From positions 186,001 to 250,000 of the forward strand of contig JAPNXP010000009.1 in assembly GCA_028753945.1 (NCBI GenBank): a stretch of DNA of 64,000 nucleotides, read 5' to 3'. The translations under genes and the position numbers were made by a program. Positions 38,201 through 53,600 of this stretch are shown here, piece by piece. Position 1 is the first letter of the stretch. Each line of letters starts with the position of its first letter. This stretch comes from Hexactinellida sp. DTS-2022. Its lineage: Eukaryota > Porifera > Hexactinellida. The notes beneath the pieces are model-generated. The model made no database searches. It was not told the DNA's origin and saw only the letters and a program-made list of their open reading frames with translations.

Positions 38201-41200
38201 ATGCTAACGAATGAAGGCTGTAGTATAATGTGCTATATATTGTACGCAAAAAGCGTATAATATTATACTAACAGGTTTCTTCTTTAGTTGAATGTGGTAT
38301 AAATAGAAAGTACAAATGGTATCAATATTTCATGGGTGGATATAAGGAATTCGAATGCTAACAAATGTCTGCTGTAGTATAATGTGCTATATATTGTACG
38401 CAAAATGCGTACAATATTATACTAACGAGTTTCTTCTTTAGTAGAATGTGGTATAAATAGAAAGTACAAATGGTTCAAATCTCTCATGGGTGGATATAAT
38501 GAATTCGAATGCTAACGAATGACTGCTGTAGTATAATGTACTATATATTGTACGCAAAAAGCGTACAATATTATACTAACAGGTTTCTTCTTTAGTAGAA
38601 TGTGGTATAAATAGAAAGTACAAATGGTATCAATATTTCATGGGTGGATATAAGGAATTCGAATGCTAACAAATGTCTGCTGTAGTATAATGTGCTATAT
38701 ATTGTACGCAAAATGCGTACAATATTATACTAACGAGTTTCTTCTTTAGTAGAATGTGGTATAAATAGAAAGTACAAATGGTTCAAATCTCTCATGGGTG
38801 GATATAATGAATTCGAATGCTAACGAATGACTGCTGTAGTATAATGTACTATATATTGTACGCAAAAAGCGTACAATATTATACTAACAGGTTTCTTCTT
38901 TAGTAGAATGTGCTATATATAGAAAGGTTAAATGGTATCAATCTCTCATGGGTGGATATAATGAATTCGAATGCTAACGAATGAAGGCTGTAGTATAATG
39001 TGCTATATATTGTACGCAAAAAGCGTACAATATTATACTAACGAGTTTCTTCTTTTGTAGAATGTGCAATAAATAGAAAAGACAAATGGTATCAATCTCT
39101 CATGGGTAGATATAAGGAATTTGAATGCTAACGAATGAAGGCTGTAGTATAATGTGCTATATATTGTACGCAAAATGCGTACAATATTATACTAACAGGT
39201 TTCTTCTTTAGTAGAATGTGCTATATATAGAAAGGTTAAATGGTATCAATCTCTCATGGGTGGATATAATGAATTCGAATGCTAACGAATGAAGGCTGTA
39301 GTATAATGTGCTATATATTGTACGCAAAAAGCGTATAATATTATACTAACAGGTTTCTTCTTTAGTTGAATGTGGTATAAATAGAAAGTACAAATGGTAT
39401 CAATATTTCATGGGTGGATATAAGGAATTCGAATGCTAACAAATGTCTGCTGTAGTATAATGTGCTATATATTGTACGCAAAATGCGTACAATATTATAC
39501 TAACGAGTTTCTTCTTTAGTAGAATGTGGTATAAATAGAAAGTACAAATGGTTCAAATCTCTCATGGGTGGATATAATGAATTCGAATGCTAACGAATGA
39601 CTGCTGTAGTATAATGTACTATATATTGTACGCAAAAAGCGTACAATATTATACTAACAGGTTTCTTCTTTAGTAGAATGTGCTATATATAGAAAGGTTA
39701 AATGGTATCAATCTCTCATGGGTGGATATAATGAATTCGAATGCTAACGAATGACTGCTGTAGTATAATGTACTATATAATGTAAGCAAAAAGCGTACAA
39801 TATTTTACTAACAGGTTTCTTCTTTAGTAGAATGTGCAATAAATAGAAAGGTTAAATGGTATCAATCTCTCATGGGTGGATATAATGAATTCGAATGCTA
39901 ACGAATGAAGGCTGTAGTATAATGTGCTATATATTGTACGCAAAAAGCGTACAATATTATACTAACAGGTTTCTTCTTTAGTAGAATGTGGTATAAATAG
40001 AAAGTACAAATGGTATCAATATTTCATGGGTGGATATAAGGAATTCGAATGCTAACAAATGTCTGCTGTAGTATAATGTGCTATATATTGTACGCAAAAT
40101 GCGTACAATATTATACTAACGAGTTTCTTCTTTAGTAGAATGTGGTATAAATAGAAAGTACAAATGGTTCAAATCTCTCATGGGTGGATATAATGAATTC
40201 GAATGCTAACGAATGTCTACTGTAGTATAATGTGCTATATATTGTACGCAAAATGCGTACAATATTATACTAACGAGTTTCTTCTTTTGTAGAATGTGCA
40301 ATAAATAGAAAAGACAAATGGTATCAATCTCTCATGGGTGGATATAAGGAATTCGAATGCTAACGAATGAAGGCTGTAGTATAATGTGCTATATATTGTA
40401 CGCAAAAAGCGTACAATATTATACTAACAGGTTTCTTCTTTAGTAGAATGTGGTATAAATAGAAAGTACAAATGGTATCAATATTTCATGGGTGGATATA
40501 AGGAATTCGAATGCTAACAAATGTCTGCTGTAGTATAATGTGCTATATATTGTACGCAAAATGCGTACAATATTATAAAACGAGTTTCTTCTTTAGTAGA
40601 ATGTGGTATAAATAGAAAGTACAAATGGTTCAAATCTCTCATGGGTGGATATAATGAATTCGAATGCTAACGAATGAAGGCTGTAGTATAATGTGCTATA
40701 TATTGTACGCAAAAAGCGTACAATATTATACTAACGAGTTTCTTCTTTTGTAGAATGTGCAATAAATAGAAAAGACAAATGGTATCAATCTCTCATGGGT
40801 GGATATAAGGAATTCGAATGCTAACGAATGAAGGCTGTAGTATAATGTGCTATATATTGTACGCAAAATGCGTACAATATTATACTAACAGGTTTCTTCT
40901 TTAGTAGAATGTGCTATATATAGAAAGGTTAAATGGTATCAATCTCTCATGGGTGGATATAATGAATTCGAATGCTAACGAATGAAGGCTGTAGTATAAT
41001 GTGCTATATATTGTACGCAAAAAGCGTATAATATTATACTAACAGGTTTCTTCTTTAGTTGAATGTGGTATAAATAGAAAGTACAAATGGTATCAATATT
41101 TCATGGGTGGATATAAGGAATTCGAATGCTAACAAATGTCTGCTGTAGTATAATGTGCTATATATTGTACGCAAAATGCGTACAATATTATACTAACGAG

Positions 41201-44200
41201 TTTCTTCTTTAGTAGAATGTGGTATAAATAGAAAGTACAAATGGTTCAAATCTCTCATGGGTGGATATAATGAATTCGAATGCTAACGAATGACTGCTGT
41301 AGTATAATGTACTATATATTGTACGCAAAAAGCGTACAATATTATACTAACAGGTTTCTTCTTTAGTAGAATGTGGTATAAATAGAAAGTACAAATGGTA
41401 TCAATATTTCATGGGTGGATATAAGGAATTCGAATGCTAACAAATGTCTGCTGTAGTATAATGTGCTATATATTGTACGCAAAATGCGTACAATATTATA
41501 CTAACGAGTTTCTTCTTTAGTAGAATGTGGTATAAATAGAAAGTACAAATGGTTCAAATCTCTCATGGGTGGATATAATGAATTCGAATGCTAACGAATG
41601 ACTGCTGTAGTATAATGTACTATATATTGTACGCAAAAAGCGTACAATATTATACTAACAGGTTTCTTCTTTAGTAGAATGTGCTATATATAGAAAGGTT
41701 AAATGGTATCAATCTCTCATGGGTGGATATAATGAATTCGAATGCTAACGAATGAAGGCTGTAGTATAATGTGCTATATATTGTACGCAAAAAGCGTACA
41801 ATATTATACTAACGAGTTTCTTCTTTTGTAGAATGTGCAATAAATAGAAAAGACAAATGGTATCAATCTCTCATGGGTAGATATAAGGAATTTGAATGCT
41901 AACGAATGAAGGCTGTAGTATAATGTGCTATATATTGTACGCAAAATGCGTACAATATTATACTAACAGGTTTCTTCTTTAGTAGAATGTGCTATATATA
42001 GAAAGGTTAAATGGTATCAATCTCTCATGGGTGGATATAATGAATTCGAATGCTAACGAATGAAGGCTGTAGTATAATGTGCTATATATTGTACGCAAAA
42101 AGCGTATAATATTATACTAACAGGTTTCTTCTTTAGTTGAATGTGGTATAAATAGAAAGTACAAATGGTATCAATATTTCATGGGTGGATATAAGGAATT
42201 CGAATGCTAACAAATGTCTGCTGTAGTATAATGTGCTATATATTGTACGCAAAATGCGTACAATATTATACTAACGAGTTTCTTCTTTAGTAGAATGTGG
42301 TATAAATAGAAAGTACAAATGGTTCAAATCTCTCATGGGTGGATATAATGAATTCGAATGCTAACGAATGACTGCTGTAGTATAATGTACTATATATTGT
42401 ACGCAAAAAGCGTACAATATTATACTAACAGGTTTCTTCTTTAGTAGAATGTGCTATATATAGAAAGGTTAAATGGTATCAATCTCTCATGGGTGGATAT
42501 AATGAATTCGAATGCTAACGAATGACTGCTGTAGTATAATGTACTATATAATGTAAGCAAAAAGCGTACAATATTTTACTAACAGGTTTCTTCTTTAGTA
42601 GAATGTGCAATAAATAGAAAGGTTAAATGGTATCAATCTCTCATGGGTGGATATAATGAATTCGAATGCTAACGAATGAAGGCTGTAGTATAATGTGCTA
42701 TATATTGTACGCAAAAAGAGTACAATATTATACTAACAGGTTTCTTCTTTAGTAGAATGTGGTATAAATAGAAAGTACAAATGGTATCAATATTTCATGG
42801 GTGGATATAAGGAATTCGAATGCTAACAAATGCATGCTGTAGTATAATGTGCTATATATTGTACGCAAAATGCGTACAATATTATACTAACGAGTTTCTT
42901 CTTTAGTAGAATGTGGTATAAATAGAAAGTACAAATGGTTCAAATCTCTCATGGGTGGATATAATGAATTCGAATGCTAACGAATGTCTACTGTAGTATA
43001 ATGTGCTATATATTGTACGCAAAATGCGTACAATATTATACTAACGAGTTTCTTCTTTTGTAGAATGTGCAATAAATAGAAAAGACAAATGGTATCAATC
43101 TCTCATGGGTGGATATAAGGAATTCGAATGCTAACGAATGAAGGCTGTAGTATAATGTGCTATATATTGTACGCAAAATGCGTACAATATTATACTAACA
43201 GGTTTCTTCTTTAGTAGAATGTGCTATATATAGAAAGGTTAAATGGTATCAATCTCTCATGGGTGGATATAATGAATTCGAATGCTAACGAATGAAGGCT
43301 GTAGTATAATGTGCTATATATTGTACGCAAAAAGCGTACAATATTATACTAACAGGTTTCTTCTTTAGTAGAATGTGGTATAAATAGAAAGTACAAATGG
43401 TATCAAAATTTCATGGGTGGATATAAGGAATTCGAATGCTAACAAATGTCTGCTGTAGTATAATGTGCTATATATTGTACGCAAAATGCGTACAATATTA
43501 TACTAACGAGTTTCTTCTTTAGTAGAATGTGGTATAAATAGAAAGTACAAATGGTTCAAATCTCTCATGGGTGGATATAATGAATTCGAATGCCAACGAA
43601 TGTCTACTGTAGTATAATGTGCTATATATTGTACGCAAAATGCGTACAATATTATACTAACGAGTTTCTTCTTTTGTAGAATGTGCAATAAATAGAAAAG
43701 ACAAATGGTATCAATCTCTCATGGGTGGATATAAGGAATTCGAATGCTAACGAATGAAGGCTGTAGTATAATGTGCTATATATTGTACGCAAAATGCGTA
43801 CAATATTATACTAACAGGTTTCTTCTTTAGTAGAATGTGCTATATATAGAAAGGTTAAATGGTATCAATCTCTCATGGGTGGATATAATGAATTCGAATG
43901 CTAACGAATGAAGGCTGTAGTATAATGTGCTATATATTGTACGCAAAAAGCGTACAATATTATACTAACAGGTTTCTTCTTTAGTAGAATGTGGTATAAA
44001 TAGAAAGTACAAATGGTATCAATATTTCATGGGTGGATATAAGGAATTCGAATGCTAACAAATGTCTGCTGTAGTATAATGTGCTATATATTGTACGCAA
44101 AATGCGTACAATATTATACTAACGAGTTTCTTCTTTAGTAGAATGTGGTATAAATAGAAAGTACAAATGGTTCAAATCTCTCATGGGTGGATATAATGAA

Positions 44201-47200
44201 TTCGAATGCTAACGAATGACTGCTGTAGTATAATGTACTATATATTGTACGCAAAAAGCGTACAATATTATACTAACAGGTTTCTTCTTTAGTAGAATGT
44301 GCTATATATAGAAAGGTTAAATGGTATCAATCTCTCATGGGTGGATATAATGAATTCGAATGCTAACGAATGAAGGCTGTAGTATAATGTGCTATATATT
44401 GTACGCAAAATGCGTACAATATTATACTAACGAGTTTCTTCTTTAGTTGAATGTGGTATAAATAGAAAGTACAAATGGTTCAAATCTCTCATGGGTGGAT
44501 ATAATGAATTCGAATGCTAACGAATGTCTACTGTAGTATAATGTGCTATATATTGTACGCAAAATGCGTACAATATTATACTAACGAGTTTCTTCTTTTG
44601 TAGAATGTGCAATAAATAGAAAAGACAAATGGTATCAATCTCTCATGGGTGGATATAAGGAATTCGAATGCTAACGAATGAAGGCTGTAGTATAATGTGC
44701 TATATATTGTACGCAAAATGCGTACAATATTATACTAACAGGTTTCTTCTTTAGTAGAATGTGCTATATATAGAAAGGTTAAATGGTATCAATCTCTCAT
44801 GGGTGGATATAATGAATTCGAATGCTAACGAATGAAGGCTGTAGTATAATGTGCTATATATTGTACGCAAAAAGCGTATAATATTATACTAACAGGTTTC
44901 TTCTTTAGTTGAATGTGGTATAAATAGAAAGTACAAATGGTATCAATATTTCATGGGTGGATATAAGGAATTCGAATGCTAACGAATGACTGCTGTAGTA
45001 TAATGTACTATATATTGTACGCAAAAAGCGTACAATATTATACTAACAGGTTTCTTCTTTAGTAGAATGTGCTATATATAGAAAGGTTAAATGGTATCAA
45101 TCTCTCATGGGTGGATATAATGAATTCGAATGCTAACGAATGACTGCTGTAGTATAATGTACTATATAATGTAAGCAAAAAGCGTACAATATTATACTAA
45201 CAGGTTTCTTCTTTAGTAGAATGTGGTATAAATAGAAAGTACAAATGGTATCAATATTTCATGGGTGGATATAAGGAATTCGAATGCTAACAAATGTCTG
45301 CTGTAGTATAATGTGCTATATATTGTACGCAAAATGCGTACAATATTATACTAACGAGTTTCTTCTTTAGTAGAATGTGGTATAAATAGAAAGTACAAAT
45401 GGTTCAAATCTCTCATGGGTGGATATAATGAATTCGAATGCTAACGAATGTCTACTGTAGTATAATGTGCTATATATTGTACGCAAAATGCGTACAATAT
45501 TATACTAACGAGTTTCTTCTTTTGTAGAATGTGCAATAAATAGAAAAGACAAATGGTATCAATCTCTCATGGGTGGATATAAGGAATTCGAATGCTAACG
45601 AATGAAGGCTGTAGCATAATGTGCTATATATTGTACGCAAAATGCGTACAATATTATACTAACAGGTTTCTTCTTTAGTAGAATGTGCTATATATAGAAA
45701 GGTTAAATGGTATCAATCTCTCATGGGTGGATATAATGAATTCGAATGCTAACGAATGAAGGCTGTAGTATAATGTGCTATATATGGTACGCAAAAAGCG
45801 TACAATATTATACTAACAGGTTTCTTCTTTAGTAGAATGTGGTATAAATAGAAAGTACAAATGGTATCAATATTTCATGGGTGGATATAATGAATTCGAA
45901 TGCTAACGAATGAAGGCTGTAGTATAATGTGCTATATATTGTACGCAAAAAGCGTACAATATTATACTAACGAGTTTCTTCTTTTGTAGAATGTGCAATA
46001 AATAGAAAAGACAAATGGTATCAATCTCTCATGGGTGGATATAAGGAATTCGAATGCTAACGAATGAAGGCTGTAGTATAATGTGCTATATATTGTACGC
46101 AAAATGCGTACAACATTATACTAACAGGTTTCTTCTTTAGTAGAATGTGCTATATATAGAAAGGTTAAATGGTATCAATCTCTCATGGGTGGATATAATG
46201 AATTCGAATGCTAACGAATGAAGGCTGTAGTATAATGTGCTATATATTGTACGCAAAAAGCGTATAATATTATACTAACAGGTTTCTTCTTTAGTTGAAT
46301 GTGGTATAAATAGAAAGTACAAATGGTATCAATATTTCATGGGTGGATATAAGGAATTCGAATGCTAACAAATGTCTGCTGTAGTATAATGTGCTATATA
46401 TTGTACGCAAAATGCGTACAATATTATACTAACGAGTTTCTTCTTTAGTAGAATGTGGTATAAATAGAAAGTACAAATGGTTCAAATCTCTAATGGGTGG
46501 ATATAATGAATTCGAATGCTAACGAATGACTGCTGTAGTATAATGTACTATATATTGTACGCAAAAAGCGTACAATATTATACTAACAGGTTTCTTCTTT
46601 AGTAGAATGTGCTATATATAGAAAGGTTAAATGGTATCAATCTCTCATGGGTGGATATAATGAATTCGAATGCTAACGAATGACTGCTGTAGTATAATGT
46701 ACTATATAATGTAAGCAAAAAGCGTACAATATTTTACTAACAGGTTTCTTCTTTAGTAGAATGTGCAATAAATAGAAAGGTTAAATGGTATCAATCTCTC
46801 ATGGGTGGATATAATGAATTCGAATGCTAACGAATGAAGGCTGTAGTATAATGTGCTATATATTGTACGCAAAAAGCGTACAATATTATACTAACAGGTT
46901 TCTTCTTTAGTAGAATGTGGTATAAATAGAAAGTACAAATGGTATCAATATTTCATGGGTGGATATAAGGAATTCGAATGCTAACAAATGTCTGCTGTAG
47001 TATAATGTGCTATATATTGTACGCAAAATGCGTACAATATTATACTAACGAGTTTCTTCTTTAGTAGAATGTGGTATAAATAGAAAGTACAAATGGTTCA
47101 AATCTCTCATGGGTGGATATAATGAATTCGAATGCTAACGAATGTCTACTGTAGTATAATGTGCTATATATTGTACGCAAAATGCGGACAATATTATACT

Positions 47201-49382
47201 AACGAGTTTCTTCTTTTGTAGAATGTGCAATAAATAGAAAAGACAAATGGTATCAATCTCTCATGGGTGGATATAAGGAATTCGAATGCTAACGAATGAA
47301 GGCTGTAGTATAATGTGCTATATATTGTACGCAAAATGCGTACAATATTATACTAACAGGTTTCTTCTTTAGTAGAATGTGCTATATAAAGAAAGGTTAA
47401 ATGGTATCAATCTCTCATGGGTGGATATAATGAATTCGAATGCTAACGAATGAAGGCTGTAGTATAATGTGCTATATATTGTACGCAAAATGCGTACAAT
47501 ATTATACTAACGAGTTTCTTCTTTAGTAGAATGTGGTATAAATAGAAAGTACAAATGGTTCAAATCTCTCATGGGTGGATATAATGAATTCGAATGCTAA
47601 CGAATGTCTACTGTAGTATAATGTGCTATATATTGTACGCAAAATGCGTACAATATTATACTAACGAGTTTCTTCTTTTGTAGAATGTGCAATAAATAGA
47701 AAAGACAAATGGTATCAATCTCTCATGGGTGGATATAAGGAATTCGAATGCTAACGAATGAAGGCTGTAGTATAATGTGCTATATATTGTACGCAAAAAG
47801 CGTACAATATTATACTAACAGGTTTCTTCTTTAGTAGAATGTGCTATATATAGAAAGGTTAAATGGTATCAATCTCTCATGGGTGGATATAATGAATTCG
47901 AATGCTAACGAATGAAGGCTGTAGTATAATGTGCTATATATTGTACGCAAAAAGCGTACAATATTATACTAACAGGTTTCTTCTTTAGTAGAATGTGGTA
48001 TAAATAGAAAGTACAAATGGTATCAATATTTCATGGGTGGATATAAGGAATTCGAATGCTAACAAATGTCTGCTGTAGTATAATGTGCTATATATTGTAC
48101 GCAAAATGCGTACAATATTATACTAACGAGTTTCTTCTTTAGTAGAATGTGGTATAAATAGAAAGTACAAATGGTTCAAATCTCTCATGGGTGGATATAA
48201 TGAATTCGAATGCTAACGAATGACTGCTGTAGTATAATGTACTATATATTGTACGCAAAAAGCGTACAATATTATACTAACAGGTTTCTTCTTTAGTAGA
48301 ATGTGCTATATATAGAAAGGTTAAATGGTATCAATCTCTCATGGGTGGATATAATGAATTCGAATGCTAACGAATGAAGGCTGTAGTATAATGTGCTATA
48401 TATTGTACGCAAAAAGCGTACAATATTATACTAACGAGTTTCTTCTTTTGTAGAATGTGCAATAAATAGAAAAGACAAATGGTATCAATCTCTCATGGGT
48501 GGATATAAGGAATTCGAATGCTAACGAATGAAGGCTGTAGTATAATGTGCTATATATTGTACGCAAAATGCGTACAATATTATACTAACAGGTTTCTTCT
48601 TTAGTAGAATGTGCTATATATAGAAAGGTTAAATGGTATCAATCTCTCATGGGTGGATATAATGAATTCGAATGCTAACGAATGAAGGCTGTAGTATAAT
48701 GTGCTATATATTGTACGCAAAAAGCGTATAATATTATACTAACAGGTTTCTTCTTTAGTTGAATGTGGTATAAATAGAAAGTACAAATGGTATCAATATT
48801 TCATGGGTGGATATAATGAATTCGAATGCTAACGAATGAAGGCTGTAGTATAATGTGCTATATATTGTACGCAAAAAGCGTACAATATTATACTAACGAG
48901 TTTCTTCTTTTGTAGAATGTGCAATAAATAGAAAAGACAAATGGTATCAATCTCTCATGGGTGGATATAAGGAATTCGAATGCTAACGAATGAAGGCTGT
49001 AGTATAATGTGCTATATATTGTACGCAAAATGCGTACAATATTATACTAACAGGTTTCTTCTTTAGTAGAATGTGCTATATATAGAAAGGTTAAATGGTA
49101 TCAATCTCTCATGGGTGGATATAATGAATTCGAATGCTAACGAATGAAGGCTGTAGTATAATGTGCTATATATTGTACGCAAAAAGCGTATAATATTATA
49201 CTAACAGGTTTCTTCTTTAGTTGAATGTGGTATAAATAGAAAGTACAAATGGTATCAATATTTCATGGGTGGATATAAGGAATTCGAATGCTAACAAATG
49301 TCTGCTGTAGTATAATGTGCTATATATTGTACGCAAAATGCGTACAATATTATACTAACGAGTTTCTTCTTTAGTAGAATGT
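32235..49382 (+). repeat. Satellite array C, about 111 monomers of a second subfamily
   Basis: Monomers of 154 bp (TACTAAC at 43501, 43655 and 43809) share the hairpin and GAATTC with arrays A and B but carry other variants: GAATGAAGGCTGTAG, GAATGACTGCTG, AAAGGTTAAATGG, AAAAGACAAATGG and GGTTCAAATCTC. Four or more types recur in preferred order, an irregular higher-order repeat. A double variant (GGGTAGATATAAGGAATTTG) occurs near 39105 and again about 2771 bp (18 monomers) later near 41876. Some monomers read AATGTAAGC or GCGTATAAT in the hairpin, breaking its pairing. No gene is supported. Confidence 0.96.
49374..49382 (+). repeat. 9-bp target-site duplication, left copy
   Basis: GTAGAATGT, part of the satellite monomer, repeated exactly at 55595-55603. 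Removing the element and one copy restores a normal monomer. A 9-bp duplication is typical of Mutator-like elements. Confidence 0.93.
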
Positions 49383-50112
49383 ACGAGTGTTATCTTAGCG
49401 GCGGATTCATCGGCGGATTCGCAGACCTCACGTTTATGCTAATAACTCAAAAAGTTTACGCTGTACGTGAAAAATTTTCACATCAGCGGGAAGATGAAAG
49501 TTGTGACAACCCATATATAATCCCAAAATGTCAAAATTCCTTAAGATGACTCAGCAATTTTCGCTCAAATTTAGACCTCGGTTTTTCCATATTAACTCAA
49601 AAATTATCCATCAAATCAAATTTTCCTTTTAATCACATGTCTATCTCACCTATGACAACCTGTCATGCAAATTTCAAAACAAAATATTCATTTTTGAAAA
49701 AATTTTTTGAACATAAATTTCATTAAATTAATTTCACGATCTTATCGGCGGATTCGCAGACCTCACGTTTATGCTAATAACTCAAAAAGTTTACGCTGTA
49801 CGTGAATTTTTTTTACATCAGCGGAAAGATGAAAGTTGTGACAACCCATATATAATCCCAAAATGTCAAAATTCCTTAAGATGACTCAGCAATTTTCGCT
49901 CAAATTTAGACCTCGGTTTTTCCATAATAACTCAAAAATTATTCATCAAATCAAATTTTCCTTTTAATCACATGTCTATCTCACCTATGACAACCTGTAA
50001 TGCAAATTTCAAAACAAAATATTCATTTTTGAAAAAATATTATTAACATAAAATTTCACTAAAATCGGCTTACAATGATGATTTCCAATATCCATAATGT
50101 TGATATGTTGTC
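49383..50112 (+). repeat. MULE left TIR with internal 335-bp tandem duplication
   Basis: The outer part matches the complement of the right TIR from the first base. A block beginning TCGGCGGATTCGCAGACC at 49410 is repeated at 49745 (offset 335 bp) with scattered differences. The second copy continues into the inner end GCTTACAATGATGATTT, which is also present in the right TIR. The left TIR is therefore about 730 bp against about 405 bp on the right. Confidence 0.93.
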
Positions 50113-50663
50113 ATTTAATAATACTATTGATAAGAATGTATTTGATTTGCGTCAGTGTTCACAGGAATTAAAGTTTTAGGTACCTCTGAAGAATAATTAA
50201 TGACCGCATTCCTAATTATATCAGGCTTAGTGATTACTTTCTGTAAACAAGCTTACATAATACAAACAACTTCATATATACAAATATATTTGGAATGCAA
50301 TATTCATTAAAGAGGGTGAATCTCATATAAATGTAAAGCAACATATTATCTCAGAATATGACTTACCAACGAGTGCATGTTATTAAAATGGTGACAAATA
50401 TTAGTAATGCTTTATATAGAAAGATCGAGATAACCAAAGTTATTCTAAAAAAGTAAGAGAACTACTTAGTAGAACATGGAAATAAAGAGAGAACTAGTTT
50501 ATTGGTTTAGGATTTAACACATTAATGATAATATGCATTAATTCTTTTCACTGATACGATATTAAAAGGGCGCCATTAAATATAACAGGAAAGTACATCT
50601 ACAAATTGTGGTAAAACTATTGCAACTCTTCTAAAACTCTGCCTTGTTCAATTTAAAAAATAA
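50113..50663. other. MULE 3' non-coding region
   Basis: AT-rich sequence between the left TIR and the transposase stop codon. A minus-strand AATAAA at 50498-50503, about 160 bp after the stop, could be the poly(A) signal. No open frame or other structure was seen. Confidence 0.5.
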
Positions 50664-53600
50664 TTAACTATTATTTTCGAATTTAACAGAAATAATAGGT
50701 TCATAATGATTCCCAATATTTCGTATATATATCCCATTTGGGGTTGGCGCCTTCATTAACTCTTCAAAAGTTGATCCATTCCCTGAAAATCCAATCCAAC
50801 GTGTTCCCAACGGACCCAAGAATACCCAGATATCTATATTAAATAACAAAGCAGTTGCAAAGAGTTCAAGATCAGTAGCCCATTTCCCACTCTTCCTCAT
50901 TCCTGTTTTGTTGACCCAGTCTTGTACATTTCGATAATTACCCTGCGTATAAACATATTTTGTGCGTAAATATTTATTGCAACTCATACTTAGGTCACCT
51001 AGCATATTATCAATTATTAGCTCCCTAAACTCTGCATGAAAATCTTGACTACCAGTGATGAGATAAGAAATTGTCGAGAAATAGCAATTTCCATCGCCAA
51101 TTATATATTGAGTCAAGTTTGGCGAATAACTAAATAAACTTTCTTCATTATCTACAATATCATTATAGGAGTACGGTAACTCCTCGCGAAAGTGAAACTT
51201 CCACTTTTTACATGTAGAAATCTGCCAGTCTGTATGTGGCGGACGAAAGCTTGGTAGTACATATCGTATTAGCCCCGTCTCAACTATTTCCTCATCTGTA
51301 ATTATAGAGGCCACTCGCATTACCTTTGATGCAGTTTGCGTACGTAAACTAGATAACTTTTCGCATTTTCGTGGGACAAATTTACGCTTAATTTTACATA
51401 TTTTATTTTTCTTCTCAACTTTTTTCTTCTTAAATGTTTGAAATTCATATGATTTAGGTTGTAAATAACCGCAATACACTTTCTTTTTTCGTGACCATTC
51501 TTCAACACTTTCCTCTTCCAAACTATTTCTTACTCTTTTATGACCTTTAAATACCTTATTCGCTCGCGGGTGAAAGGCAAATTGAAACGCTGATAACCTA
51601 CTTACTATACCAGGATACAACAATTGTATCAAATCTCCAGGCCTCAAATTAGTTTTGGATTCCAAAATATTTAACTTCACAATACGCATCCAATTCTCCA
51701 CAATAGCGTTGCTAAAGATGCTAGTCTTGTTCTTATCCGCTACACTAATAGGTCCTAAGATTATTCCACTCCATAAAGGTAATATAGGTAGGTAGAATGT
51801 TAACAAGTATTCTATAAGCTCCGGATTATAACAAGGATTTGGATCTGCATTTTTTCCTGGATTATTGTTGATCCAAGATTTGCAATTTTTTGCAATATTT
51901 ACAAAATGTTTGCCGAAAGGGGATTTTTCTCTGTATGTTTTACTATCCTTGTTATCAATAGCAATATTATTATCGTCCATATGTTCTTCAACCAAATATT
52001 CATTAGTCTCTGAGGAGTTTACGGAATCATTACTAATGAATGTTTCTAGCAAATGAGTATGTGTCTTTACTATTGCACTTAAAGAACTACTCATAAATAC
52101 AATGCATAAAGATTGGAATAAATTATTGATACTTGTCATTTCAACAGCGCGTACAATAAATCCGATACTATGTAAAAACAGTTTTCTCACTTCTTTTTGT
52201 AGTTTAAATTTTTTATTTATATGAAATCCTATGCTGTGCATTAAATGAGCCGAACATAAGTGAAGAATTACTTTAAAGTCCGTCTCATTAACTGCAGAAT
52301 TTACATCTACCATATTCCAACACTTATGGAGATAAGTATCTATATCACACTTGAGAAAAATACTACAAGAACTGTGAATCAAAACCCAGCTGAAATCTAT
52401 TTCAACTTGTGAAATGTTTAGATCGCCCAGTATTTTCTTTGCATCAAGGGACCATTTGTGCAAAAAATAACTTATTTCAGCACTGGTGTGTCCTGAACTA
52501 ATCATTTCTGCTAGTGGAATTGGACTAGTGGAGTAAGTAGGATGTCTTACAGTTAGAGCGTAATAGAATACTTTCTTTAGTGAGGGTTCTATTTTCCTAA
52601 CAATTGATCCTGTGGCATCCAAGTGAAGAACAATTCTTGTATCTTTAAACAATTTCAATATTTTGATTTGATCTTCAGTGTACATATGTACAATAAAAGG
52701 ATTATGACTTAGTGACTGTATGTAACCTCTAACATGAAGGCCAATAACACTATTTCTATAATACTGTTGTAAGCTAATTAACTCAGTCCAGTTATCATTA
52801 GAATACCTCTGTAAACTAGACAAATCAAATTTAGCTTTTCGCAGGACTGCAGAACTTCTAACCTTATTTAGGTTACCATAATTAAGCGCTAAGTTTGTGT
52901 TCTCTACAGAATCAAATTGATCATAGAAATAAGCATTTACAGATGTATCTGCTACCCCTCTAGCTACTTCTAACCTATGCGAATGTGATAAATTTCGTGA
53001 GTGCACAGTTGTATTATCGAAATGCTGTTCAGATAAGGTTCCATAAGCTACATACTCCACAATAATATTTTCATCAATTTTACACTCCAACGGCTCTTTC
53101 TTTATTACAAATGTAAATTCAAAACAATCTTTAAACTTACACACTGCTTTAGCTCTAAAAAAACAGCTATTTTGTTTTCTACTACTAAGTTTATTAACCT
53201 TTTTGTATTGAAAAGAAAGAACACATACAAAATTTCCCTCGATTTTTGAACTAAATAAATTGGTCCAATCTTTAGAAAATACTACAGAGTCTCCATGAAT
53301 TAGTGTAATACTTTTCCATTCCATTCCACTTAGCAAAAATTCACCACAGATTTCCTCACTAAACATGGATTGTTCAACTATGATTTCATTACCCAGAGTA
53401 CTGTCGTCATCTACTGATGGCACTAGCAATTTGGACTCAGGGATATTAGAGGTAATAACAATTTCAGGTTGCGGGTCATCGGTAGATGACAATACCGGGA
53501 CTTGTTGATTTGAAGAAGAAGAAGAGGTATGATGCAATTTTAGGCACAGAGATTCATGAAATGAGCTTAAAGTATCTGAACTTTCTCGACAGGCTAGAAT

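Noticed and set aside
333-43688. Repeated 61-codon minus-strand frames in the satellite (for example 333-518, 2170-2355, 22848-23033, 43503-43688)
   Set aside because: They span a little more than one monomer, recur only because the satellite recurs, and are closed by stops in most monomers. No domain or codon signal.
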